Shown piece by piece: positions 46,575 through 55,481 of a stretch of 64,000 bases of DNA. Source of the DNA: Halobellus litoreus. GTDB taxonomy: Archaea > Halobacteriota > Halobacteria > Halobacteriales > Haloferacaceae. A program made the translations under genes and the position numbers. Location: contig NZ_JANHAW010000001.1 of NCBI RefSeq assembly GCF_024464595.1, forward strand, positions 496,001 through 560,000. The letters run 5' to 3'. How positions within the stretch are numbered: position 1 is the stretch's first letter; every line of letters begins with the position of its first letter. The notes beneath the pieces are model-generated. The model ran no database searches and was not told where the DNA came from. It saw nothing but the letters and a program-made list of their open reading frames with translations.

Positions 46575-47726
46575 ATGTCATCCAAAGCTGAGAGCAAGAT
46601 GCGGTCCCACTTGACGAAGGTCAAGGAGGACCTCATGACCGGCGTATCGTACATGATCCCGTTCGTGACTATCGGCGGGATCTTCCTGGCGCTTGGGTTC
46701 GCCGTCGCGCCGACGGGGCCGAACGGCGCTCCGGATACCTCACAGGTGGGAACGATGGCGTACTTCCTCGGCCAGATCGGCGGACTGGGACTGACGATTA
46801 TGGTCCCGATCCTCGGCGCGTACGTCGCGTACGCGATCGCCGATCGACCGGGACTCGCACCCGGCTTCCTGGCGTCGTATCTGATCCAGCAGGGTGACGT
46901 CCTGGTCGCGGCGGGAGAGGTTATCGGCCTCCAAGGCGGATCGGCCGGGGCCGGGTACCTGGGTGCGCTCGTCACCGGTCTCCTGGTCGGGTACGTCGCC
47001 CGGTGGATCAAGAACTGGAGCGTTCCGGACTTCATCCGGCCGATGATGCCCGTCCTCATCGTTCCGGTGCTGACGATGGCGATCGTCTCGCCGGTCGTCC
47101 TGTTCGTCCTCGGCGTTCCAGTCGCCATCGCCAACGCGGGTCTGACCGCGTACCTGCAGGGGCTACAGGGCAGCCAGGCCCTTCTCGTCGGCGGCATTCT
47201 GGGGGCGATGATGGCGTTCGACATGGGCGGTCCGGTCAACAAGGTCGCCTACGTGTTCGCCGCGGGCCTGATCACCGAAGGGATCACCCAGCCGATGGCG
47301 GCGGTGATGATCGCCGGGATGATCCCGCCGATCGGCCTGGCGATCTCGAACTTCATCGCGCCGCATAAGTACGCCGAAGAGATGTACGAGAACGCCAAGT
47401 CCGGGATCATCCTCGGGTTCTCGTTCATCACCGAGGGGGCGATCCCCTACGCGTCGGCGGACCCGATCCGCGTCATCCCGTCGATTATGGTGGGCAGCGC
47501 CGTCGGCGCGGCGATGTCGATGTCGCTCGGCGTCTCGATGCCCGCCCCGCACGGCGGCATCTTCGTCGTCCCGCTGTCGAACAGCCCGTTGATGTTCCTC
47601 GCGGCCATCGTCATCGGCTCGCTCGTGACGGCGGCGCTCGCGACGGTCCTCAAACCGGACTATGAGGAGGGCGTCGGCGCGGCCGGCGAGGCGGAAGCCG
47701 GCGCGGCGGCGAGTGCCGACGACTGA
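46575..47726 (+). CDS. ptfC: Fructose-specific PTS component EIIC
   Basis: A 383-residue membrane permease of the PTS EIIC-Fru type, with about nine helices. It has the loop motifs GPVNKVAYVF near 217-226 and EGAIPYASADP near 285-295. It takes up fructose and couples transport to phosphorylation. It is first in a five-gene PTS unit in the same order as in Haloferax volcanii. Confidence 0.92.
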   Translation: MSSKAESKMRSHLTKVKEDLMTGVSYMIPFVTIGGIFLALGFAVAPTGPNGAPDTSQVGTMAYFLGQIGGLGLTIMVPILGAYVAYAIADRPGLAPGFLASYLIQQGDVLVAAGEVIGLQGGSAGAGYLGALVTGLLVGYVARWIKNWSVPDFIRPMMPVLIVPVLTMAIVSPVVLFVLGVPVAIANAGLTAYLQGLQGSQALLVGGILGAMMAFDMGGPVNKVAYVFAAGLITEGITQPMAAVMIAGMIPPIGLAISNFIAPHKYAEEMYENAKSGIILGFSFITEGAIPYASADPIRVIPSIMVGSAVGAAMSMSLGVSMPAPHGGIFVVPLSNSPLMFLAAIVIGSLVTAALATVLKPDYEEGVGAAGEAEAGAAASADD

Positions 47727-47825
47727 TCGGCGGACCGATCGATTTCGATTTTTCCCGACCCGACGCGCTGACCGCGAATCGAAGAGAAAATTCCTTAACA
47801 ATCCCGTGCACATATTCGATTGGTT

Positions 47826-48290
47826 ATGCTCGAAGATGACATCGACCGGCTGCTGCCGCTCGCGCACATCTCGCTCGCGGAGCCGCCGGCGAACAAGGCG
47901 GCCGCGATCGAGTTCCTCTTGGATCTCATCGCGGACAACGGCCGCGTGACGGACCGCGAGGCCGCCCTCGCCGCGCTGCGGGAGCGCGAGAAGGAGGCGA
48001 CGACGGGCGTCGGGATGGGGATCGGGATCCCGCACGCGAAGACGAGCGCCGTCGAGGAGCCGTCGATCGCGTTCGCTCGCTCGGGCGAGGGGATCGATTT
48101 CGACGCGATGGACGACGAACCCGCTCGCCTGCTCTTTATGATTCTCGTTCCCGCGGAGGGCGGCGAGGAACACTTACAGATCTTGAGCGCCCTATCGAGA
48201 GCACTGATGCACGAAGACGTCCGCGAGACGCTGCTGGAGGCCGAAGACGAAGCGACCGTCCAAGCGGCCGTCAGGGAGGCGGTGAACTGA
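47826..48290 (+). CDS. ptfA: Fructose-specific PTS component EIIA
   Basis: The 154-residue protein has the mannitol/fructose EIIA phospho-site H70 in GIGIPHAKT. The ATG 47826 is chosen over an in-frame TTG two codons upstream. Its TGA overlaps the HPr ATG (TGATG). Confidence 0.92.
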   Translation: MLEDDIDRLLPLAHISLAEPPANKAAAIEFLLDLIADNGRVTDREAALAALREREKEATTGVGMGIGIPHAKTSAVEEPSIAFARSGEGIDFDAMDDEPARLLFMILVPAEGGEEHLQILSALSRALMHEDVRETLLEAEDEATVQAAVREAVN

Positions 48291-48559
48291 TGCCCGAGCG
48301 CGTCGTCACCATCGTCCCCGAGGACGGACTGCACGCGCGCCCGGCGTCGAAGTTCGTCGAGGCGGCGAACGAGTTCGACGCGGAGGTGAAAGTCGGGCAC
48401 GTCGACGGCGACATGGTCAACGCGGCGAGCATGCTCGCGGTCACCGGACTGGGCGCCGCCACCGGCGACGACGTTCGACTGAGCGCGGAGGGCGACGACG
48501 CCGAGGCCGCGCTCGACGAACTGGAACGCATCCTGTCGACGCCCGAAGAAGAGCTCTGA
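48290..48559 (+). CDS. ptsH: Phosphocarrier protein HPr
   Basis: The 89-residue HPr has H15 in GLHARPAS as the phospho-acceptor for EI. It carries phosphate from EI to EIIA in the fructose PTS, a system rare in archaea outside haloarchaea. Confidence 0.95.
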   Translation: MPERVVTIVPEDGLHARPASKFVEAANEFDAEVKVGHVDGDMVNAASMLAVTGLGAATGDDVRLSAEGDDAEAALDELERILSTPEEEL

Positions 48560-48563
48560 ACCG

Positions 48564-50261
48564 ATGACTGAGCGACGATTCTCCGGCATCGGCGTCACGC
48601 CGCTGTCCGGCGTCGGCACCGTCGTCTGGTACGCGCCGGACGCGGATCTCGGTGAGCCGCCGGCCCCCGAGACGGTCGACGCCGACGCGGAGATCGATCG
48701 GTTCGAGAGCGCCCGCGACGAGGCCCGCGAGGAGATCCGCGCGGAACGCGAGCAGACGGCCGAGCGGGTCGGCGAGGCCGAGGCCGAGGTCTTCGACGCC
48801 CACGTGCAGTTCCTCGACGACCCCCAGATCACGGAGGGCGTCGAGGGAGAGATCGAAGGCGGACTGCCCGCCGAACACGCCGTCTCCCGAACGTTCGACC
48901 GGTTCGTCGAGCGGTTCGAGGAGATGGAGGGACGGATGGCCGAGCGCGCGGACGACCTCCGGGACGTTCGCGACCGCCTCGTGCGCGTTCTCGTCGGCGG
49001 CGACCGCGTCGACCTCGCGAACCTCCCGGACGGGAGCGTCGTCCTCGCGGAGCGGCTGACGCCGAGCGACACCGCCCAGCTCGACCCCGAGCGCGTCGCC
49101 GGGTTCGTGACCGCCACCGGCGGGCGGACGTCGCACGCGGCGATCTTCGCGCGCTCGCTGGCGCTGCCGGCGGTCGTCGGCATCGGCGAGGGCCTCCACG
49201 ACGTCGCGGACGGCTCGACGGTCGTCGTCGACGGCACCGAGGGTACGCTCGTCGTCGATCCCGACGCGGAGACGCGCGAGGCCGCGGCGGGCAGTGAGGA
49301 CGTCGAGATCCGCGCGGAGCCGGTCGAGACGGCGGACGGAACGCCGATCGAGGTCGCCGCGAACGTGGGAACGGAAGCGGACCTCGCTCCCGCGGCCGAC
49401 CGGGGCGCGGACGGGATCGGGCTCTTCCGCACCGAGTTCCTCTTCCTGGACCGACAGTCGCCGCCGGACGAGGACGAGCAGTACGAGGCCTACCGCGACG
49501 CGCTGGGGACGTTCCCCGAGGGGCGCGTCGTCGTCCGGACGCTCGACGTGGGCGGCGACAAACCGATCGACTACCTCGACCTCCCCGAGGAGGAGAACCC
49601 GTTCCTCGGCGAACGCGGCATCCGGCGCTCGCTGGGTCCCGACGCCGACCTCTTCGAGACGCAACTCCGTGCGCTCCTGCGTGCGGCCGGCGACGGCGAG
49701 GGGAAACTCTCGGTGATGCTGCCGCTGGTCTCGACGGTCGAGGAGGTCCGCGAGGCGCGCGAGGTGTTGGAGTCGGTCGCGACCGACCTAGAAGCGGCGG
49801 GCGTCGACTACGCCGTTCCGGAGTTCGGCGTGATGATCGAGACGCCCGCGGCGGCGTTTCTGGCTCCCGACCTCGTCGAGCACGTCGACTTCTTCAGCAT
49901 CGGGACGAACGATCTCGCGCAGTACGTGATGGCCGCAGAGCGCGGCAACAGCCGAGTGTCCGACCTGGGCGACTACCGCCAGCCCGCGGTGCTGCGAGCG
50001 ATTCGCGCGACGGTCGAGGCCACGGAGGGGACGGACGTCTGGGTCGGAATGTGCGGGGAGATGGCCGGTGACCCCGAACTGACGGGACTGCTCGTCGGCC
50101 TCGGACTCGACGAACTGAGTATGAGCGCGGTCACGGTGCCGCAGGTGAAACGGGCGGTGACCGAAACGACCGTCTCGGACGCGCGCGACCTCGCGGAGCG
50201 GGCGCTCGCGGCCAGTACGAAAGCTGAAGTCGAAGCCGTGTTAACGGAGACCACACGATGA
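48564..50261 (+). CDS. ptsI: PTS enzyme I
   Basis: The 565-residue PEP-dependent kinase has the swivelling domain active H191 in GGRTSHAAIFARS and the PEP-binding barrel (LFRTEFLFLDR near 290; DVGGDKPIDYL; FSIGTNDLAQY near 435; Cys in MCGEMAGDP). It phosphorylates HPr with PEP. It overlaps ptfB by ATGA. Confidence 0.95.
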   Translation: MTERRFSGIGVTPLSGVGTVVWYAPDADLGEPPAPETVDADAEIDRFESARDEAREEIRAEREQTAERVGEAEAEVFDAHVQFLDDPQITEGVEGEIEGGLPAEHAVSRTFDRFVERFEEMEGRMAERADDLRDVRDRLVRVLVGGDRVDLANLPDGSVVLAERLTPSDTAQLDPERVAGFVTATGGRTSHAAIFARSLALPAVVGIGEGLHDVADGSTVVVDGTEGTLVVDPDAETREAAAGSEDVEIRAEPVETADGTPIEVAANVGTEADLAPAADRGADGIGLFRTEFLFLDRQSPPDEDEQYEAYRDALGTFPEGRVVVRTLDVGGDKPIDYLDLPEEENPFLGERGIRRSLGPDADLFETQLRALLRAAGDGEGKLSVMLPLVSTVEEVREAREVLESVATDLEAAGVDYAVPEFGVMIETPAAAFLAPDLVEHVDFFSIGTNDLAQYVMAAERGNSRVSDLGDYRQPAVLRAIRATVEATEGTDVWVGMCGEMAGDPELTGLLVGLGLDELSMSAVTVPQVKRAVTETTVSDARDLAERALAASTKAEVEAVLTETTR

Positions 50262-50737
50262 ACCTCGTCGCAGTCACATCCTGTCCGACCGGAATCGCAC
50301 ACAGCCAGATGGCCGCGGAGAACCTCGAACAGACGGCCGAGCGACTCGGCCACGAGATCAAGGTCGAGGTCCAGGGCGCGATGGGCGCGCAGAACGAACT
50401 CACCGCCGCGGAGATCTCCGACGCCGACGCCGTCATCATCGCCTCCGACACCGCGGTCAGCCGCGACCGCTTCGAGGGCAAGCCCGTGGTGAAGGGAACC
50501 GTGAAAGACGGCGTCAACGACCCCGAGAGCCTCTTCGAGCGGGCGGCCGAACTCGTCGAAGAGGGCACGACCGGCGCCGTCGAGGTCGACGGCGACGCGT
50601 CCGATGCCAGTGCCGAGGCGACCGACAGCGGTGCCGCCGAGACCGACGCCGGCGAATCGAGCGCGTCGGAGCCGAGCCGACGCGGCGGCGACCGCGAGAA
50701 GGGGCTGTTCGCGCGCCTCAAGAAGCTCTTCTCCTGA
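50258..50737 (+). CDS. ptfB: Fructose-specific PTS component EIIB
   Basis: At 159 residues, the EIIB-Fru domain (about 1-105) has phospho-acceptor C9 in TSCPTGIAHS. A Ser/Ala/Asp-rich tail follows (about 105-145) and a basic end. It passes phosphate from EIIA to fructose on EIIC. The C-terminal tail is longer than in bacterial homologues. Confidence 0.92.
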   Translation: MNLVAVTSCPTGIAHSQMAAENLEQTAERLGHEIKVEVQGAMGAQNELTAAEISDADAVIIASDTAVSRDRFEGKPVVKGTVKDGVNDPESLFERAAELVEEGTTGAVEVDGDASDASAEATDSGAAETDAGESSASEPSRRGGDREKGLFARLKKLFS

Positions 50738-50866
50738 TCTCTCGGCGTCGAATTCGATCGCGCCGTGATCGATGCGGCGCCGGAACGCGCAATATCGTGC
50801 AGAGACGGACAGGCTCCGTATCCCTTATCACGCAGGCGCGGGATGTCCGAACCGAGGTGACACAAA

Positions 50867-51859
50867 GTGCCGTTCTACGGCGGGAGTGAACTCGCCAACG
50901 TCTACGACGACGCCTTAGAGAAGGGATTCGGCCTCGTCGCGTCGAACATCGCCGAACCGAACATACTGATGGGGCTAATGGAGGGTGCCGCGCGAGCGGA
51001 TTCGGACCTCCTCCTGCAACTCAGCGGCGGCGCAGCCACGTTCGCGGGCAACGAGGATCCGGTGGACGGGCTGAAAGCGATGGGGACGTACATCGAGACC
51101 ATCGCCGACCAGTACGACATCGGCGTCTTCCTCAATATGGACCACCAGTCGGACATGGAGTTCATCGAGGCGCAGATGGACCTCGGCATCCCCTCCTCGA
51201 TCATGATCGACGCCTCACACGAGCCGTTCGAGGAGAACGTCGCGACGAGCCGAGCGGTCGTCGAAATGAAAGAGGAGAAAGACGCGGACGTCCTCGTCGA
51301 GGCCGAACTCGGCCAGATCAAGGGCGTCGAGGACGAGGTCGAAGCCGAAGAGGCGTTCTACACCGACCCGGAGCAGGCCGTCGAGTTCGTCGACCGGACG
51401 GGCTGTGACCTGCTCGCCATCTCGGTCGGGACGCAACACGGCGTCGCGAAGGGCAAGGACCTGGAACTGCGCCCGGATCTGGCTGGTGACATCCGGCAGG
51501 CGCTCCGCGACCACGGCCTCGACACGCCGCTGGTGCTTCACGGCTCCTCTGGCGTCCAACCGGAGCAGTTGCAGCGAATGCTCCAGCACGGCATCTGTAA
51601 GGTGAACAAGGACACGCGGTACCAGTACGAGTACACGCGGACGGCCTACGACCTCTACCGGGAGGACCCGACCAACATCGTCCCGCCGGAGGGGGTCGAC
51701 GCCGACCGCGACACGTTCTTCAACGACACCGACTGGTCGCCGAACAAGGACGTCTTCGACCCGCGAGTCGCCGGGCGAAAGATCCGCGAGCGCATCGCCG
51801 ACGTCCACGCCGACCTGACCGAAGTCTCCGGAAGCGCCGGACAGAGTCGGTACACGTAG
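50867..51859 (+). CDS. fba: Fructose-bisphosphate aldolase, class II
   Basis: The 330-residue zinc aldolase has [10 protein letters not shown] near 87-96 (metal His), ASHEPFEEN near 115, and [11 protein letters not shown] near 225-235. It splits fructose-1,6-bisphosphate, completing the route from the PTS and PfkB. It starts at GTG, 129 nt after ptfB; an AT patch (cttatca) near 50825 suggests a separate promoter. Confidence 0.92.
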   Translation: MPFYGGSELANVYDDALEKGFGLVASNIAEPNILMGLMEGAARADSDLLLQLSGGAATFAGNEDPVDGLKAMGTYIETIADQYDIGVFLNMDHQSDMEFIEAQMDLGIPSSIMIDASHEPFEENVATSRAVVEMKEEKDADVLVEAELGQIKGVEDEVEAEEAFYTDPEQAVEFVDRTGCDLLAISVGTQHGVAKGKDLELRPDLAGDIRQALRDHGLDTPLVLHGSSGVQPEQLQRMLQHGICKVNKDTRYQYEYTRTAYDLYREDPTNIVPPEGVDADRDTFFNDTDWSPNKDVFDPRVAGRKIRERIADVHADLTEVSGSAGQSRYT

Positions 51860-51903
51860 TCCGCGCCCCGGTGTTTAAGTCGCTACGCGGCGTTTTCTCG
51901 GAT

Positions 51904-52053
51904 ATGCCGCAGATACATCTCGACGAGGACACCGTGGCGCGACTGGATTCGCTCCGGCAGGAGGGCGAAGACTACGACGAAATCGTCACAGAACTCATCA
52001 ACATCTACGAGGCCGAGGAACTGACGCTGTTCCACGGCGGCGACGAAGTGTAA
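51904..52053 (+). CDS. Small ribbon-helix-helix-like protein (DUF7557-like)
   Basis: The 49-residue acidic protein (MPQIHLDEDTVARLDSLRQE...) has a beta strand and two helices of the RHH/antitoxin type. TTTAAG lies about 29 nt before the ATG, indicating a leaderless gene. No toxin is adjacent. The function is unknown. Confidence 0.65.
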   Translation: MPQIHLDEDTVARLDSLRQEGEDYDEIVTELINIYEAEELTLFHGGDEV

Positions 52054-52151
52054 CCGAACCGCTCACAGCGCCCGCCGCGGTAGACCTCGACGAGCGCAGC
52101 CGCGGAGAATCACCGCTCGCGGAGAGACACAGTCGATGCCGGACGGCGGCC

Positions 52152-52403
52152 TCAGCAGAGGCGGTAGCGCTCGGCGTCCTGATCGATCAGGCCGCGTTCA
52201 CACAACGTCGAGAGAATGCTGTACAACGAGATTTTCTTCATATCCAGGCACGATTCGAGTTCCGAGAGGGTCGCTTCCCCGTGTGTCGAAAGGAACAGAT
52301 AGACGAGTTTCGCACGCGGCGATTCGAGGTCGGACGGAATGGACGGTGTCTCGATCCCGGCCGTCGGTCGTGAGTGCATCGTTCCCTGCATTGTTGTTGT
52401 CAT
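52152..52403 (-). CDS. Small winged helix-turn-helix protein
   Basis: The 83-residue protein has one wHTH domain (about 28-80: RAKLVYLFLSTHGEATLSELESC, KKISLYSILSTLCERGLI), TrmB/MarR-like. ATG 52403 is chosen since TTTTATTAT lies about 24 nt upstream on the minus strand. It may be a local repressor; the target is unknown. Confidence 0.65.
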   Translation of the reverse strand: MTTTMQGTMHSRPTAGIETPSIPSDLESPRAKLVYLFLSTHGEATLSELESCLDMKKISLYSILSTLCERGLIDQDAERYRLC

Positions 52404-52595
52404 CCCCTTAGCTTCGACGATAATAAAACCCATCCACGACGATTGTCGAAGTGCTTCGATCAGAGATCGGTCGGGAGAATGCTCCTACTCCGCATCTTCG
52501 CAAAAGTGGACGAACGTTCATCGGTGTTCCGGCGCGCTCCGACGGCGATTTTTTCGACTGCTGACGATACTGTCCGTTCGGCATTCGCAGGGGAA

Positions 52596-52689
52596 TGGAA
52601 GGGGCGGGAATCGAACCACGCGAAGCCGTACGCCGGAGCGACCGAGTGACGGTCGCTGCCGGAACGCTCTACCACTGAGCCACCCTTCC
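52596..52689 (-). tRNA. Atypical tRNA-like gene or tRNA remnant
   Basis: Read on the minus strand it has a 7-bp acceptor (GGAAGGG with CCCTTCC, then A), a D-arm GCTC-AGTGGTA-GAGC, and a T-loop TTCGATT with 3' stem CCCGC. Between them are about 22 nt too many: a long hairpin AGCGACC-GTCACTC-GGTCGCT, extended by CCGG pairing. The only 7-base loop would give anticodon CAC, but 37 is T. The T-stem 5' strand (GCGTGG) needs a bulged T to pair. It is therefore not a standard tRNA: possibly a pseudogene, an oddly split intron, or a tRNA mimic. Confidence 0.4.
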
Positions 52690-52748
52690 AGTTCGGAGGT
52701 ACGTGACGCGGTCGTATATGCGTAGCGGCGGGGTCGGACCGACGCTCG

Positions 52749-54263
52749 TTATTCGAGGAGCGACGCTCCGGTCATCGTCGTCGGTTGCGACACGTCCATC
52801 AGTTCCAGGATCGTCGGCGCGATGTCGCAGAGCGATCCGCCCGAGCGGACCCGCCGGCCGCCGTCGTCGCCGTCGGGCGTCAGGTAGACGAACGGGACCG
52901 GGTTCGTCGTGTGGGCGGTGTGCGGTTCCGTTTCGGTCCCCATATCGTCGGCGTTGCCGTGGTCGGCCGTGACGAGGACGTGACCGCCCGCGTCCTGGAC
53001 TGCCGCGACGAGTCGGCCGAGCTGTTCGTCGACCGCCTCGACGGCTCGGACCGCCGCCTCGAAGTCGCCGGTGTGTCCCACCATATCCGGGTTCGCGTAG
53101 TTGAGCACGAGCGCGTCGGGATCCTCGGCGTCGATGAGTTCGATCGCCGTGTCGGTCACCTCGGCGGCGCTCATCTCCGGTTCGAGGTCGTACGTGGGCA
53201 CGTCCGGGCTCTCGACGATCCGACGGATCTCGCCCTCGAACTCGACCTCGCGGCCGCCGTTGAGGAAGTAGGTGACGTGGGCGTACTTCTCGGACTCGGC
53301 GATTCTGAGCTGCGTCTTCCCGGCCGCCGAGAGCGTCGCGCCGAGCGTGTCTGTCGGCTCCTCGGGCGGGAAGGCCACCGGGAGATCGAACGTCTCGTCG
53401 TACTCGGTCATCGTGACGATCCGCGTGTCCGGCGGGTCGGTCTCGAAGGGCCACTCGGGGTCGATGTCCGCGAGGAGCCGGACGAGTTGCCGCGCCCGAT
53501 CGGGCCGGAAGTTGAAGAACAGTACCGCGTCGCCGTCTTCCAGCGCCGGCCCGTCCGCTACGAGCGTCGGCTCCACGAACTCGTCGGTGTCGCCGCGCTC
53601 GTAGGAATCGCGGACGGCCTCGACGGCCGAGGGCGCCTCGTGGTCGGCCTCGCGGTGGACGATGGCGTCGTATGCGCGCTTCGTCCGCTCCCAGTTCTGG
53701 TCGCGGTCCATCGCGTAGTACCGTCCCGAGACGGTCGCGACGTCGCCGGTCCCGTGCTCGTCGACGACGCCTTCGAGCGTCTCGAGGTACTCCTCGCCGC
53801 CGTGCGGGTCGGTATCGCGGCCGTCGGTGAAGGCGTGGGTGACGGCCTCGACGCCGCGGTCGGCCGCGACCTCGATCAGCGCGTGGAGGTGTCCCTGCTC
53901 GGAGTGGACGCCGCCGTCGCTCAGGAGCCCCATACAGTGGACGCGACCGCCCGTCTCCGCGACGTGGTCGAACGCCGAGACGATGGCGTCGTTGGTTCGG
54001 AACGTGCCCTCTTCGATGGCGTCCTCGATGCGCGTGTAGGCCTGCTTGACGACGCGGCCCGCGCCGATGTTGAGGTGGCCGACCTCGCTGTTGCCCATCT
54101 GTCCCTCCGGGAGGCCCACGTTCCGGCCGGAGACGTCGAGCGTTCCGTACGCGCCGGCCTCGGCGAGTCGATCGAAGTTCGGCGTCGACGCCGCCGTCAC
54201 CGCGTCGCGTCGGTCGTGGTCCCCGAGGCCCCAGCCGTCGAGGATGACGAGCGCTGCCTGCAT
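52749..54263 (-). CDS. gpmI: 2,3-bisphosphoglycerate-independent phosphoglycerate mutase
   Basis: The 504-residue di-metal enzyme has D9 in LILDGWG-like LVILDGWG, the catalytic Ser S59 in MGNSEVGH, HAFTDGRDTDP near 147, and the late metal-binding ADHGNADDM. It converts 3- to 2-phosphoglycerate. The start 54263 (MQAALVILDGWG) matches the conserved beginning. Confidence 0.95.
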   Translation of the reverse strand: MQAALVILDGWGLGDHDRRDAVTAASTPNFDRLAEAGAYGTLDVSGRNVGLPEGQMGNSEVGHLNIGAGRVVKQAYTRIEDAIEEGTFRTNDAIVSAFDHVAETGGRVHCMGLLSDGGVHSEQGHLHALIEVAADRGVEAVTHAFTDGRDTDPHGGEEYLETLEGVVDEHGTGDVATVSGRYYAMDRDQNWERTKRAYDAIVHREADHEAPSAVEAVRDSYERGDTDEFVEPTLVADGPALEDGDAVLFFNFRPDRARQLVRLLADIDPEWPFETDPPDTRIVTMTEYDETFDLPVAFPPEEPTDTLGATLSAAGKTQLRIAESEKYAHVTYFLNGGREVEFEGEIRRIVESPDVPTYDLEPEMSAAEVTDTAIELIDAEDPDALVLNYANPDMVGHTGDFEAAVRAVEAVDEQLGRLVAAVQDAGGHVLVTADHGNADDMGTETEPHTAHTTNPVPFVYLTPDGDDGGRRVRSGGSLCDIAPTILELMDVSQPTTMTGASLLE

Positions 54264-54387
54264 ACCTGGGGTGACGCGAGGTCGTCGGGAATAGGCTTCG
54301 CTTCGGCTGTCGGACTCCCCGTGAGCCGTTCCCCCCAACAGCGCCGACGCGATACCTTCTTTCGGGTCCCCGCCGTCGTCGGGACTG

Positions 54388-55086
54388 ATGACCGACTCGT
54401 CGGGCGGATCGAACGCAGGTCGCGGGTGGCGGTCGCGCCTCCGACGCCCGTTCCCCGAGCGCTGGGTGCAGTACTACCTCGGCAACGGCGCGAGCCTCGG
54501 ATGGCTGCTCGTCGTCGACGGCGCGGCCTTCCTCCTCGGCGTCAGCTTTTACGTCCACTCCGACCCCTCGCTGAACGACCTCAGTTCGCTCGCGTACCCG
54601 CTGTTCGGCGACTCGCCGACCGCGCTCGCGCTCGCGACGCTCTCGGTGGCGACGCTGCTCCCGAACCTCGGGCGGCGCGTCACCGAGGCCCCCTCGAATC
54701 GGGTGCTCGCGCTCCTGCACACGCTCGCGTTCGTCTGGCTCGTGAAATACGGCCTCTGGACGGCCGTCGCGCTCAATCTCCGGCCGGACCTCTACGTCGG
54801 CTTCACGCCGGCGCTGCTGTGGGAGTACTGGGGGATCCTGATCACGCACCTGTTCTTCCTGCTGCAGGCGGCGGTGATCCCCTACTACGGGCGGACGACG
54901 CGCGAGGCGCTCGTCGCGGCGATCGTTCTGCTCTTCGTCAACGACGCCTTCGACTACGGACTCGGACTGTATCCGCCGCTTCGATACGAGGCCGGACCGC
55001 TCTTGGCGGGAATCACCGTCGTCCTCTCCGTCGTCGCCGTCGCTACCGCTGCCTGGGTCTTCGACCGCCACGGCACGGATGACTGA
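54388..55086 (+). CDS. DUF1405 membrane protein
   Basis: The 232-residue protein has about six membrane helices (from about residue 38). It has an N-terminal polar/basic tail (RWRSRLRRPFPERW). The family is a haloarchaeal/archaeal membrane protein of unknown function. It ends 46 nt before copy C of the small element. Confidence 0.75.
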   Translation: MTDSSGGSNAGRGWRSRLRRPFPERWVQYYLGNGASLGWLLVVDGAAFLLGVSFYVHSDPSLNDLSSLAYPLFGDSPTALALATLSVATLLPNLGRRVTEAPSNRVLALLHTLAFVWLVKYGLWTAVALNLRPDLYVGFTPALLWEYWGILITHLFFLLQAAVIPYYGRTTREALVAAIVLLFVNDAFDYGLGLYPPLRYEAGPLLAGITVVLSVVAVATAAWVFDRHGTDD

Positions 55087-55131
55087 GTAGAGCGACCGAG
55101 GCGGTTGCCTCCCGGCGCGCCGCGACGTGAA

Positions 55132-55295
55132 TTTATATACGAGAACGGTGCCACCGTCTCCGTGACGTGAATGTCACCCCGCGTCGGGCCGCGGTTGTTC
55201 GGCACGTCGACGCGGGGAACGGCGACGCCGACCCGGACGCACCGCACCGGCGCGGCCCGACGGCGTCGTCGCGAGCGGTGTGCCGGCTGTTCGCC
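55132..55295 (+). ncRNA. Three-copy intergenic element, copy C (putative structured small RNA)
   Basis: It has TTTATATAC (55132-55140), a 9-nt spacer, GCCA, CTCCGTGACG, then a perfect helix CCCCGCGTCG/CGACGCGGGG (55177-55186 with 55208-55217) around the shared loop. A variable arm includes GACGCCG near 55224 pairing with CGGCGTC near 55260. It ends GCCGGCTGTTCGCC. The start region cannot be a protein start: GTG is followed by ACG TGA. It lies 46 nt after DUF1405 and 186 nt before the wHTH gene. Confidence 0.6.
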
Positions 55296-55481
55296 CCTTC
55301 CAGCGCGCACCGACTATGCGCCAGCCGCCGATATCCCGCCAAGCGGCGAATAGTCCGCTATCCGCCGACTCCCCCATCCATCCGCGGCAGATCACCGTGC
55401 AGCCGACGTTCCCGTGTCGTCCCGCAGTTTGCCGTCTGGTGATGCGTCAGCGTCTTACGTCTCGGCGATTTACCTCCGGTT

